From: an uncultured Muribaculaceae bacterium
GTDB taxonomy: Bacteria; Bacteroidota; Bacteroidia; Bacteroidales; Muribaculaceae
Direction: 5' to 3'
DNA length: 19,233 nucleotides
Assembly: GCA_910586175.1 (NCBI GenBank)
Contig: CAJUIJ010000022.1
Span: 1 to 19,233 of the forward strand
Shown: positions 1-7,861 of the stretch, one piece after another
Layout: each line of letters begins with the position of its first letter
Position numbering within the stretch: position 1 is the stretch's first letter
Translations under genes and position numbers: made by a program
The notes under the pieces: model-generated
The model's database searches: none
The model's input: only the letters and a program-made list of their open reading frames with translations
Told to the model about the DNA's origin: nothing

Positions 1-25
1 CTGTGATGGTTAATAGGAATGGAAC

Positions 26-83
26 GGCGATTTCCAAATCGCCATCAGCCGGCTTTACGTCAAGGGCGATTTGGAAATCGCCC
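26..83. repeat. Paired palindromes, REP-like, able to form a large hairpin
   Basis: Positions 26-43 read GGCGATTTCCAAATCGCC, which is palindromic apart from its central CC. Positions 65-82 are the exact reverse complement of that 18-mer. The two can each fold alone or pair with each other around a 21-nt spacer (44-64) that contains a further small palindrome, AGCCGGCT (47-54). A pyrimidine-rich, T-rich tract follows, so on the + strand the structure could end transcription coming from left of the window. The identical palindromic units in opposite orientation are also typical of REP-type intergenic repeats. Copy number elsewhere in the genome cannot be seen here. Confidence 0.75.
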
Positions 84-87
84 CTCC

Positions 88-116
88 TTTTGCTGATCGC
101 ATTTTGCTGATCGCAT
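88..116. repeat. 14-bp direct repeat, two copies
   Basis: The unit TTTGCTGATCGCAT occurs twice back to back just downstream of the palindrome pair and upstream of the promoter of the first gene. It is too short and too few to suggest a function. It may be a small tandem duplication or part of the same intergenic repeat element. Confidence 0.5.
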
Positions 117-133
117 GGGTTTGCGATTTTTAT

Positions 134-165
134 TTTGGTGGTTTGGCTGTTTTGTTGTAATTTTG
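134..165 (+). promoter_or_regulatory. Bacteroidota-type promoter for the DUF2723 gene
   Basis: TTTG at 134-137 is followed after exactly 20 nt by TAATTTTG at 158-165. This matches the Bacteroidota primary sigma consensus (TTTG near -33, TAnnTTTG near -7, spacer about 19-21 nt). Transcription would begin near 172, giving a leader of about 20 nt before the ATG at 192. It is the best promoter upstream of the + strand run that extends to about 7.8 kb. Confidence 0.7.
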
Positions 166-191
166 TTGGTTGAATATGTTTTGTTCTTTCT

Positions 192-3100
192 ATGATAAGC
201 AAGAAGTATAATTTGGTCAATAATGTTACTGGTTGGGTGATTTTTGTGATTGCCTTGGCTACTTATTGGCTTACCTTGGAGCCGACTGCCTCTTATTGGG
301 ATTGCGGCGAGTTTATAATCCAGGCCGACAAACTTGAAGTGGGCCACCCGCCGGGCAACCCTATCTTTATGCTTACGGCACGTTTCTTTGCCAATTTCGC
401 TCCTGATGCGCTTTCGGTGCCTCTTATGGTTAATGCCATGAGCGGTTTGCTGAGTGCGTTGACTATACTTCTTCTCTTCTGGACTATCACCCACCTTGTG
501 CGACGTCTTGTGGTTAGGGATGACCAGACTGATGAATTGTCGCTTTCGAAATATCTTATCATTATCGGTAGCGGTGTGGTAGGAGCATTGGCTTATTGCT
601 GGAGTGATACCTTCTGGTTCTCCGCTGTGGAGGGTGAGGTGTATGCTTTCTCCTCTTTCTGCACTGCGTTGGTATTCTGGCTCATTTTGAAGTGGCAGAA
701 TCGTGCCAATATGGAGGGGAGCGACAAGTATTTGATTTTGATCGCCTATATAATCGGAGTCAGTATTGCGGTGCATCTTCTCAACTTGCTTTGCATACCG
801 GCCATCGTTTTAATTTTCGCCTACACCAAGTGGAGCGATATGAATGTCAAGAAGTCTTTGTTGGCTTTGCTTGTCTCTTTCGTGATAATCGTGTTGGTGC
901 TCTTCGGACTTGTGCCCGGCTTTATCAAGATGGCACAGCAATTCGAGTTGGTGTTTGTCAACGGATTTGGTTGCAGCTTCAACACCGGTGCTCTTGTCTA
1001 TGGCGTTGTCATGGCATTACTGTTCATCTGGAGCATCTATGAGATATATCGCGGCAAATCTGAGATGATGATAAAGTTGTCATCATTCCTGGCGATACTC
1101 TGCAGCGGCATGCTGTTCATCGGTAGCTGGTGGCTGGGATGGGTGCTTATGGCAGCATTGGCCGTGTGGATGTTCAGCAAGTATTTCTCGAAGATGCCGA
1201 TGAGGGCCTGGAATGTAATCATGTGGAGCTTGGCGGTGATATTTGTTGGGTATTCAAGCTATGCGTTGATTCTGATACGTTCGAGCGCTGACACCCCGAT
1301 GAACCAGAATTCTCCCGACAACGTGTTTGACTTGGCAAGCTACCTTAACCGCGAGCAATATGGCCAGACCCCGTTGCTCTATGGCGAGACACTCTATTCA
1401 GGCCAGCAGAAGAAATATATGGGTAGCCATACCGATACAATCACCTATTATGAGGATGGGACTCCGGTGCTTCTCACCACTCCGGTCTACGGTTCGGTGG
1501 TAAATGAGGGGAAGCCGATGTATGCCAAGGGTGTGTCCGGCGCAGAGCCGAAGTCGGAATATGGTTTCCTGAAAGAGTCGGACATAGAATCCAACAAGAA
1601 ATTGGCGGTACGCGGCGGTGACTACTACGTGAAGCGTGACTATACGCCCGAGGTGCAGCTTAACCCCGAGCTGAATATGCTTTTCCCGCGAATCTATAGC
1701 CGCATGCACCGCGACACATATCGCTATTGGGTGAACCTCGACACGCTTCCGGGCAATATGCAGGAGCTTTATGCAGTGAATGAGGAGACAGGCGAGAAGG
1801 TTCCCGAACTTGACACATATGGTGAGCCTTATGTGAACCAGGCCACCGGTATGGTGAGCTATCCGCAGAAGATGGGTTACAAGCCCACCGTGATGCAGAA
1901 TCTTGAATACTTCTACAGCTATCAGCTTATCCACATGTATATGCGATATTTCATGTGGAACTTTGCGGGCCGTCAGAATGACGTGCTCAATCAGCAGGGA
2001 GAACTTGATGCCGGCAACTGGATTTCAGGCATACCGGCGATAGACAACTTCAGACTTGGAGACCAGTCATTGCTCCCCGATGACCTTGGCAAGAACAACC
2101 GCGGACATAACACCTTCTACATGCTGCCATTGATACTTGGCCTGATTGGCCTTGTTTGGCAGGCATTTGCCAGCAAGCGTGGCATAGAGCAATTCTGGGT
2201 GGTGTTCTTCCTTTTTTTCATGACAGGTATTGCGATTGTGCTCTACCTGAACCAGCCACCTATGCAGCCGCGAGAGCGAGACTATGCATATGCCGGTTCA
2301 TTCTATGCATATGCCATATGGATAGGCATGGGTGTGGCCGGATTATGGCAGCTGATGGTGTGGGCGATAAACCGCAAGAAACAGCGTGGAGAAAAGGCAC
2401 TGAAGGAGGAGACTCCGGCAAAGGCCTCTTATCAGCTTGAGGAGCAGAGCCAAATGCTTACCGACCGTGCGATAGCTAAAGAGAAAAGCTCCGTATATGC
2501 TGCGATAGCGGCTGTTGTATTGGGTGTTGTTATCCCGGTGCAAATGGTGAGTCAGACCTGGGATGACCATGACCGCAGCGGACGATATGCCGCTCGCGAC
2601 TTTGCGGTGAACTACCTTGAGAGCCTCGAACCGAATGCGATAGTATTCTGCAACGGCGACAATGACACTTTCCCGCTCTGGTATGCGCAGGAAGTGGAGG
2701 GAGTGCGCCCCGATGTAAAGATAGTCAACCTGAGTTATCTGGCAAGCGACTGGTATGCCAATCAGATGCGTAAACAAAGCTACTCCGCGGCTCCGATACA
2801 TTTCACCGCCCAGCCTAAGGATATAGCTTACGGCAACCTTGATGTAGTGTTGCCCGGGCGTGAGAATGCCCCTGCCGACCTGATGACGAGTCTCAAATAT
2901 ATATATTCGGGCGGTGGCCGCGACAACGATTATGGCTATGCCATGTTGCCGAGCAGCGTTGTGACGATACCGGTAGACAAGAAAGCTGTGGTGGCACGTG
3001 GACTCGTCGCTCCGCAGGACACTGCGCAGCTTGTAGACAAGATAGCGATAGACCTGGCTAATGCACCGTCAGTGCGAGGTAAAGGATATATCAGCCTTAG

Positions 3101-4157
3101 CGAACTGCTGATGCTCGATATCATAGCCACCAATGCAGCCGAGGGTTGGCTGCGCCCGTTATACTGGTGCATGACAGTAGGAGATGAGTATCATCTCGGT
3201 TTGAGCAACTATATGCGCGGCGTGGGTATGACACATCAGCTTGTGCCTACCTATCAAGAGGGATTGCCCGCACGTACCGACAGGGCATACGATGTGGTGA
3301 AGAAGTATAAATGGGGTGGTGCTGATTCGCCTGAATCACCATATTATGATGAGACCGCTCGTAGGATGCTCGTATCCACGCGCCAGTCTATGCTCGATGT
3401 CTGCAACGAGCTTCTCAATGAAGGGATGATGCTCGACGAGCAAGGCAGCGGCAAGGCAGCCGAAGCCAAATATAGGAGGGCAGTTGAGATAGCTGACCTT
3501 ATGGACAAGAAGCTGCTCGAGAGTACGTGGCCCTATGGTGTGTCGAATGCGATGGGAGTGCCGGAGATATATGGATTGGCAGGCAAACGACTCAACGACA
3601 AGGCTCTTACGGCAAAGGCTCTTCGTCATCTTGAAAAGACAATGCCCCGCATGGCTCAATATGTGGCCTATAACCGCAGTATGTCGCAGAACTTCATAAA
3701 CCCACGCATGACCTTGGAGTCAAGGCTTATGCCGTATCAGTTCTACAGGTTTGTAGAGATGTATCGCGAATATGGGGGTGACGAGAAGAAACTGCAACAG
3801 ATGGTCAAGCTCACAGGATATGGAGAAGAAGAACTGCGCGATGCCTACAACCGTGCATACGGAGCCGGCGATGTGCATTCGCAGACTGACCTGTATGCCG
3901 ATGTGACCGATGAGCAGCTTCTGTCGGAACTTGCCGATGCTGCTTCCACAGTCAACCGTCTCTCGAAGCTGGGTGCGGAGGAATATGCCGCACAGCCCGA
4001 AAGCGACCGATATATCGACTCCATCTACTTCGAGGCATACCGACAGTATGCAGAGAAACTGGGTGAAGAGATGATGAAAGCCAACGCCGATATTGCTGCC
4101 GTAGACATGGAGCGGAGCCGACGCATTTACGAAAGTTACGAAGCAGCGCATAAATAA
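192..4157 (+). CDS. DUF2723 family membrane protein (GT-C-type glycosyltransferase-like)
   Basis: The 1321-aa protein has a multi-spanning N-terminal half and a long soluble C-terminal half. Near the N-terminus, after the first span (about 14-30), comes YWDCGEF (D37, E40) and then GHPPGNP (51-57). This resembles the acidic-loop signature of lipid-sugar-dependent GT-C glycosyltransferases and is the hallmark of DUF2723. Further hydrophobic segments lie up to about residue 370, at about 640-735 (including an RERDYAYAGSF motif) and at about 770-790. The last 500 residues look soluble and helix-rich, possibly TPR-like. From family knowledge it is probably an inner-membrane enzyme moving sugar from a lipid carrier to a glycan or protein; donor and acceptor are not evident. 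It opens a run containing a polysaccharide deacetylase and an epimerase, which fits envelope glycan assembly. The ATG at 192 lies about 20 nt after the predicted transcription start. Confidence 0.88.
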   Translation: MISKKYNLVNNVTGWVIFVIALATYWLTLEPTASYWDCGEFIIQADKLEVGHPPGNPIFMLTARFFANFAPDALSVPLMVNAMSGLLSALTILLLFWTITHLVRRLVVRDDQTDELSLSKYLIIIGSGVVGALAYCWSDTFWFSAVEGEVYAFSSFCTALVFWLILKWQNRANMEGSDKYLILIAYIIGVSIAVHLLNLLCIPAIVLIFAYTKWSDMNVKKSLLALLVSFVIIVLVLFGLVPGFIKMAQQFELVFVNGFGCSFNTGALVYGVVMALLFIWSIYEIYRGKSEMMIKLSSFLAILCSGMLFIGSWWLGWVLMAALAVWMFSKYFSKMPMRAWNVIMWSLAVIFVGYSSYALILIRSSADTPMNQNSPDNVFDLASYLNREQYGQTPLLYGETLYSGQQKKYMGSHTDTITYYEDGTPVLLTTPVYGSVVNEGKPMYAKGVSGAEPKSEYGFLKESDIESNKKLAVRGGDYYVKRDYTPEVQLNPELNMLFPRIYSRMHRDTYRYWVNLDTLPGNMQELYAVNEETGEKVPELDTYGEPYVNQATGMVSYPQKMGYKPTVMQNLEYFYSYQLIHMYMRYFMWNFAGRQNDVLNQQGELDAGNWISGIPAIDNFRLGDQSLLPDDLGKNNRGHNTFYMLPLILGLIGLVWQAFASKRGIEQFWVVFFLFFMTGIAIVLYLNQPPMQPRERDYAYAGSFYAYAIWIGMGVAGLWQLMVWAINRKKQRGEKALKEETPAKASYQLEEQSQMLTDRAIAKEKSSVYAAIAAVVLGVVIPVQMVSQTWDDHDRSGRYAARDFAVNYLESLEPNAIVFCNGDNDTFPLWYAQEVEGVRPDVKIVNLSYLASDWYANQMRKQSYSAAPIHFTAQPKDIAYGNLDVVLPGRENAPADLMTSLKYIYSGGGRDNDYGYAMLPSSVVTIPVDKKAVVARGLVAPQDTAQLVDKIAIDLANAPSVRGKGYISLSELLMLDIIATNAAEGWLRPLYWCMTVGDEYHLGLSNYMRGVGMTHQLVPTYQEGLPARTDRAYDVVKKYKWGGADSPESPYYDETARRMLVSTRQSMLDVCNELLNEGMMLDEQGSGKAAEAKYRRAVEIADLMDKKLLESTWPYGVSNAMGVPEIYGLAGKRLNDKALTAKALRHLEKTMPRMAQYVAYNRSMSQNFINPRMTLESRLMPYQFYRFVEMYREYGGDEKKLQQMVKLTGYGEEELRDAYNRAYGAGDVHSQTDLYADVTDEQLLSELADAASTVNRLSKLGAEEYAAQPESDRYIDSIYFEAYRQYAEKLGEEMMKANADIAAVDMERSRRIYESYEAAHK

Positions 4158-4214
4158 TTAATAACTAATAGTTAATAATTAATAACTGAGAATTAATAAC
4201 TGAGAATTAATAAT
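4156..4214. repeat. AT-rich 14-bp tandem repeat in the gap after the DUF2723 gene
   Basis: The unit AATTAATAACTGAG occurs at 4177-4190 and 4191-4204. A partial third copy follows at 4205-4214, and a related partial copy at 4156-4166 overlaps the end of the DUF2723 stop codon. No TAnnTTTG promoter motif is visible between here and the next ATG at 4238, so the repeat probably lies inside a polycistronic transcript. Confidence 0.7.
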
Positions 4215-4237
4215 TTAGGTATCGGAGATCGGTTTTT

Positions 4238-4927
4238 ATGAGGAAAGAAAAGGTGGAATGGTGGTTTCTTCGGCTTGTTGGGCCGTTGATAGAATCGCCT
4301 CCCAAGATATTCAGACGCACATTTCTGCGCGGCACATTCCGTATCAGAGATAAGGAAGACCGCGACCGGAAGGTGGTATATCTGACCTTTGACGATGGCC
4401 CGATACCGGAGTGTACCCCCTGGCTCCTTGATGAGCTCGACCGCTTAGGGGTTAAAGTCACATTCTTTATGGTGGGCGACAATGTGCGCAAGTATCCGGA
4501 GCTTTATGCTGAGTGTGTGCGTCGCGGCCATAAAGTGGGCAACCATACCATGCATCATCTCAATGGGGCATGGTGCTCGTTCAAGAAGTATCTCAACGAT
4601 GTCTCCGAAGCTGCCACCTATATCGACAGCACCCTCTTCAGACCACCTCACGGATGGATGCGTGTGGATGAGCGGGAGTTGCTCAACCGGCATTTCGACA
4701 TAATCATGTATGACCTTGTGACGCGCGACTATAGCCGCTATATCACAGCCGGCAGGGTGGTGGAGAATGTGAAGCGGTTGGCCCGTCCCGGCTCTATCAT
4801 AGTGTTTCACGACTCATTGAAGAGTGTGCATAAGTTGCGCACGGCATTGTCGGAGAGTGTGGAATGGCTTAGGGAGCAGGGTTATGAGTTTGAGCTTATA
4901 CCTGATAGAAAAAAGAAAACATTTTGA
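4238..4927 (+). CDS. Polysaccharide deacetylase (NodB-homology) family protein
   Basis: The 229-aa protein shows the NodB (carbohydrate esterase 4) motifs in order. TFDDG at 50-54 supplies the catalytic and metal Asp pair (D52, D53), HTMHH at 103-107 the two metal His, RPPHG at 135-139 the RxPxG motif, and VFHD at 189-192 the last His. All key residues are present, so it is probably an active metal-dependent deacetylase of N- or O-acetylated sugars. I see no signal peptide; residues 1-45 are basic and amphipathic, suggesting action at the cytoplasmic face or a peripheral membrane location. The length is near the minimal NodB domain. Its stop overlaps a possible TTG start of the next gene by four bases, implying translational coupling. 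The substrate could be a lipid-linked sugar, peptidoglycan or capsule, and is not determined. Confidence 0.88.
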   Translation: MRKEKVEWWFLRLVGPLIESPPKIFRRTFLRGTFRIRDKEDRDRKVVYLTFDDGPIPECTPWLLDELDRLGVKVTFFMVGDNVRKYPELYAECVRRGHKVGNHTMHHLNGAWCSFKKYLNDVSEAATYIDSTLFRPPHGWMRVDERELLNRHFDIIMYDLVTRDYSRYITAGRVVENVKRLARPGSIIVFHDSLKSVHKLRTALSESVEWLREQGYEFELIPDRKKKTF

Positions 4928-4944
4928 AGAATAGGATAGCGCAT

Positions 4945-5952
4945 ATGCCAAAAAAGATATTGATAGTCGGTGCGGGAGGTTTTGTGGGGGGCTTCCTTGT
5001 AGAAGAGGCTCTGCGTCGCGGATATGAGGTGTGGGCAGGTGTGCGCGAGAGCACCCGGCGCGACCGTCTTGGCGATGCCCGTATCCGCTTCGTGGTGTTC
5101 GACTACGATGATGCCTCGCAGGTGGCCGAAGCGTTGCGCACAGCCATGCCTGAAGACAGGTGGGACTATGTGGTGTGGAACCTCGGGGCCACTAAAGTGG
5201 TGCGCTATTCAGACTTCAACAGGATAAACTACGACTATCTGCGGACATTCACCGGAGCGCTTCATGAGAGTGGCAAGGTGCCCGAAAAGATGGTGCTCGT
5301 GAGCAGCCTCTCTGTGCTTGGTTCCACACACGACCGTGATGGCATGGCATATAGCGAGGAGATGATTCCGCAGCCCAATACGCGTTATGGTGCCTCGAAG
5401 CTCAAAGCGGAGCTTTGGATGGCCACAAGCGGAATACCGTATGTGATAATCCGTGCCACGGGTGTTTACGGCCCTTGGGATCATGATTACTTCCTGATGG
5501 TGGAGTCGATCAAGAAAGGATTTGACTTTGGGGTTGGCTTCCGCAAGCAGACATTGACCTTCATCTATGCCGCAGACCTCGCCAAGGCAATCATGGATGC
5601 GGCTGAACGTGGTGGAGAGGGGGAAGTGTATCATATCACGGAGCCGAGAGCCTACACTCAGCGCGAATTCAGGCGCATAGTGAAGAAAATATTGGGCAAA
5701 AAGATAGTTATGCCGGTGCGGCTCCCACTATGGATGGCAGGTGTGGCGTGTGCAGTGATGGAAAAAATCGGTGTGCTCCGTGGCAAGCCCGCCACCCTGA
5801 ACCGCGACAAATACAGGATACTTCGTCAGCGCAATTGGAATTGCAGTCACGAAAAGGCAGCTCGCGAACTCGGCTTCATGGCAGAGACAGATCTTGCCAC
5901 GGGTATGGGCAAGGCGATAGAATGGTATAAGCAAAACGGTTGGATAAAGTGA
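4945..5952 (+). CDS. NAD(P)-dependent epimerase/dehydratase (extended SDR)
   Basis: The 335-aa Rossmann-fold protein of the NAD-dependent epimerase family starts MPKKILIVGAGGFVGG. The GxxGxxG nucleotide-binding motif is at about residues 9-15. The catalytic YGASK (Y148, K152) and the preceding VSSLSVLG strand are intact. The C-terminal substrate domain includes the usual RATGVYGP and an AADLAKAI motif. Such enzymes act on nucleotide sugars, but this subgroup also includes sterol- and flavanone-reductase-like members, so the substrate is open. I chose the ATG at 4945 because the protein then begins at the first beta strand. An in-frame TTG at 4924 overlaps the upstream TGA by four bases and would add seven residues. 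The gene sits between a deacetylase and DUF4271, consistent with a glycan-related operon. Confidence 0.85.
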   Translation: MPKKILIVGAGGFVGGFLVEEALRRGYEVWAGVRESTRRDRLGDARIRFVVFDYDDASQVAEALRTAMPEDRWDYVVWNLGATKVVRYSDFNRINYDYLRTFTGALHESGKVPEKMVLVSSLSVLGSTHDRDGMAYSEEMIPQPNTRYGASKLKAELWMATSGIPYVIIRATGVYGPWDHDYFLMVESIKKGFDFGVGFRKQTLTFIYAADLAKAIMDAAERGGEGEVYHITEPRAYTQREFRRIVKKILGKKIVMPVRLPLWMAGVACAVMEKIGVLRGKPATLNRDKYRILRQRNWNCSHEKAARELGFMAETDLATGMGKAIEWYKQNGWIK

Positions 5953-7028
5953 CGGCAAACGATTCGATAAATACAACCACGGAATGGCATGCCGAGGAAG
6001 GTGTGGTAATGCCTGTGGAAGTGCGTCGCGAAGAAACAACTGCGGTGCCCAAAGCAAGTGTTGCGCCGAGACCCGTGCAGCGTACTCAGACAGCCATAAA
6101 AGTAAGCAAGGGAGTGCCGAAATATCTGTCGTGGCCCTATGAAGCGGGCACGACCGGCAACGAGCTGACCGATACCGCGCCGACCGACAGCGTGACGACC
6201 GATACTGTGGCTGCCGACAGCGTGGCAACCGACAGCGTGGTGCCGGGCGCGGAGCTTAAAGGTATAATGCTTGTCAATCCGGCCAGCGAATATATGCGCG
6301 GCATGGAAAAGCCCGAAACGCATAAACCGGGTTTGTGGGGTGGCATGTCATGGGTATACTTGGCATTGACGTTGATGTTTTGCATGATTTGCCTTAAATT
6401 CAAGGGAAATTCGCGCTACATGAAAGCATTATATGCCGACTTGACAAACACCCGCCTGCGCAACAATGTGTTTGACGAGACAGTGCGTGAGACATCACTG
6501 TTGGTATTGATGAACATAATGTGGGTGCTTAACGCCGGAGTGATACTGTGGACGGCCGTGCGTCAATATTCCGGGCTATATGTAGGAGCTGAAGGCGTTA
6601 TGTCGCCCAACTCCATGTCGATAACATGTCCTGATTGGATAGGGATCGGCATATGTGCCTGTGTCAGCGCAGTCTATATGCTGGTGCAGACGGCTGCCTA
6701 TTGGGTGATAGGCAACGTGTTTTCCGACCGGCGTAAAACGGGGCTTTGGGTGAAAGGCTCGGCAGCCTCTACAGCCCTCGAAACCTTCCTGCTCTTCCCC
6801 ATAGCGCTGTTGATGCTGATTTATCCGGAATGGCGCGATTTGTTGCTCTGGATGGGCATCGGAGTGTTCATATTGGGCAAAATGGTGTTTTTATACAAGG
6901 GATTTCGCATTTTTTTTGCCGAAATTTCGTCGTGGATGCTTTTTTTGTACTACCTTTGCAGTTTAGAAATAGTACCCCTTATTTTGACATATTTCGGTGC
7001 CGTGGTGGCAAGTGCGTCATGGCATTAA
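5949..7028 (+). CDS. DUF4271 family integral membrane protein
   Basis: The protein has about 359 aa from the GTG at 5949, whose GTGA overlaps the epimerase stop by four bases. An in-frame TTG at 5940 and ATG at 6009 are alternatives. Residues 1-130 are hydrophilic and low in complexity, with D(S/T)(A/V) triplets at about 75, 80, 85, 90 and 95 and a DSI near residue 5. About six membrane spans follow: roughly 134-152, 185-204, 230-255, 280-293, 298-316 and 328-352. The layout fits DUF4271, a Bacteroidota family of unknown function that, as I recall, is often found beside a HemD-like gene, as here. Family assignment rests on topology and neighbourhood rather than on catalytic residues. The gene may act with the HemD-like protein or with the upstream glycan enzymes; no enzymatic motif was recognised. 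Confidence 0.75.
   Translation: MTANDSINTTTEWHAEEGVVMPVEVRREETTAVPKASVAPRPVQRTQTAIKVSKGVPKYLSWPYEAGTTGNELTDTAPTDSVTTDTVAADSVATDSVVPGAELKGIMLVNPASEYMRGMEKPETHKPGLWGGMSWVYLALTLMFCMICLKFKGNSRYMKALYADLTNTRLRNNVFDETVRETSLLVLMNIMWVLNAGVILWTAVRQYSGLYVGAEGVMSPNSMSITCPDWIGIGICACVSAVYMLVQTAAYWVIGNVFSDRRKTGLWVKGSAASTALETFLLFPIALLMLIYPEWRDLLLWMGIGVFILGKMVFLYKGFRIFFAEISSWMLFLYYLCSLEIVPLILTYFGAVVASASWH
6951..6958 (+). promoter_or_regulatory. Possible internal promoter -7 element before the HemD-like gene
   Basis: TACCTTTG followed by CA is an excellent match to the Bacteroidota -7 element and lies in T-rich DNA in the last quarter-kilobase of the DUF4271 gene, about 100 nt before the HemD-like ATG. No TTG is found at the expected -33 distance (about 6926-6930 reads TTCGT), so support is partial. 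Confidence 0.3.
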
Positions 7029-7058
7029 ACATGAGAAGGGAAAAACTGGTATTAATAC

Positions 7059-7811
7059 ATGGAAATCAAGAAGATACTTGTATCGCAGCCTAAACCGACG
7101 GGAGACAAGTCTCCTTATTACGACATCGCGAACAAATATGGAGTCGAGATGGTGTTCCGTCCGTTCATTAAGACAGAGGGCTTGACGGCCAAAGAGTTCC
7201 GTCAGAGCAAAGTTAGCATAGCCGACTATACGGCGGTGATATTCACGTCGCGAGCCGCAATCGACAACTATTTCAGATTGTGCGAGGAGCTACGTGTTAA
7301 GGTTCCCGACACGATGCGTTATTTCTGCACCACAGAGTCTATTGCACTTTATTTGCAGAAATATATCGTGTATCGCAAGCGCAAGATATCGTTTGGCGCA
7401 ACAGGCAAGCTCAACGACTCTGCGTTGCTTGCCGCCCTCGACAAGAACAACAAGGAAAAATTCTTGTTTCCGGTGTCAGACATCAACAAGGATGATGACA
7501 AGGTGCTTGAGCAGCATGGGCTTAATGTGACGAAGGCAGTGATGTTCCGTACGGTGAGCAATAACTTTCAGCCCGGAGAAGACCTTGATTACGACATGCT
7601 CCTCTTCTTCAGCCCGGCAGGTATTGATTCGCTGAAGAAGAACTTCCCCGATTTCAAGCAGGATAACCGTTACATCTATCTTGGAGCGTTCGGCCCCACA
7701 GTGGCCAAGGCAATACAGGATGCAGACCTGAAGGTAGACCTCGTGGTGCCCAACGAGAAGTTCAAGTCTATGACGGCAGCCCTCGATGACTTCCTGGAGC
7801 ACCATCAATAA
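7059..7811 (+). CDS. Uroporphyrinogen-III synthase (HemD)-family protein
   Basis: The 250-aa protein starts at an ATG 30 nt after the DUF4271 stop. It has the HemD bilobal pattern. It opens with KKILVSQPKP, has a first-lobe AVIFTSRAAIDNYF segment (the conserved 'vvfTSpnav' strand-helix), then a second lobe with LLFFSPAGIDSL and a closing TVAKAIQDADLKVDLVVPN. The length is normal for the family. Classical HemD cyclises hydroxymethylbilane to uroporphyrinogen III. From general knowledge many Bacteroidales lack the early haem pathway and need exogenous haem, and no other tetrapyrrole gene is in this window. The true reaction is therefore uncertain, and the protein may be a repurposed HemD fold tied to its DUF4271 partner. 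The family call is solid; the function is not. Confidence 0.8.
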   Translation: MEIKKILVSQPKPTGDKSPYYDIANKYGVEMVFRPFIKTEGLTAKEFRQSKVSIADYTAVIFTSRAAIDNYFRLCEELRVKVPDTMRYFCTTESIALYLQKYIVYRKRKISFGATGKLNDSALLAALDKNNKEKFLFPVSDINKDDDKVLEQHGLNVTKAVMFRTVSNNFQPGEDLDYDMLLFFSPAGIDSLKKNFPDFKQDNRYIYLGAFGPTVAKAIQDADLKVDLVVPNEKFKSMTAALDDFLEHHQ

Positions 7812-7816
7812 AACGA

Positions 7817-7845
7817 GGCGCTTCATACAAATAGAATGAAGCGCC
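7817..7845. promoter_or_regulatory. Perfect 10-bp hairpin between the HemD-like gene and the next gene
   Basis: GGCGCTTCAT (7817-7826) pairs perfectly with ATGAAGCGCC (7836-7845) around a 9-nt loop. It fills most of the 50-nt gap between the HemD-like stop and the ATG at 7862. No T-run follows on either strand, so it is not a standard intrinsic terminator. It could be an mRNA processing or stability element, a weak attenuator or a protein-binding palindrome. Confidence 0.6.
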
Positions 7846-7861
7846 ACCAACAACATAAGAG

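Noticed and set aside
60..776. Open frame on the - strand over the upstream region and start of the DUF2723 gene
   Set aside because: It is antisense to the DUF2723 N-terminus and its C-terminal part is read from the REP-like and promoter region. The peptide is low in complexity and unlike known proteins.
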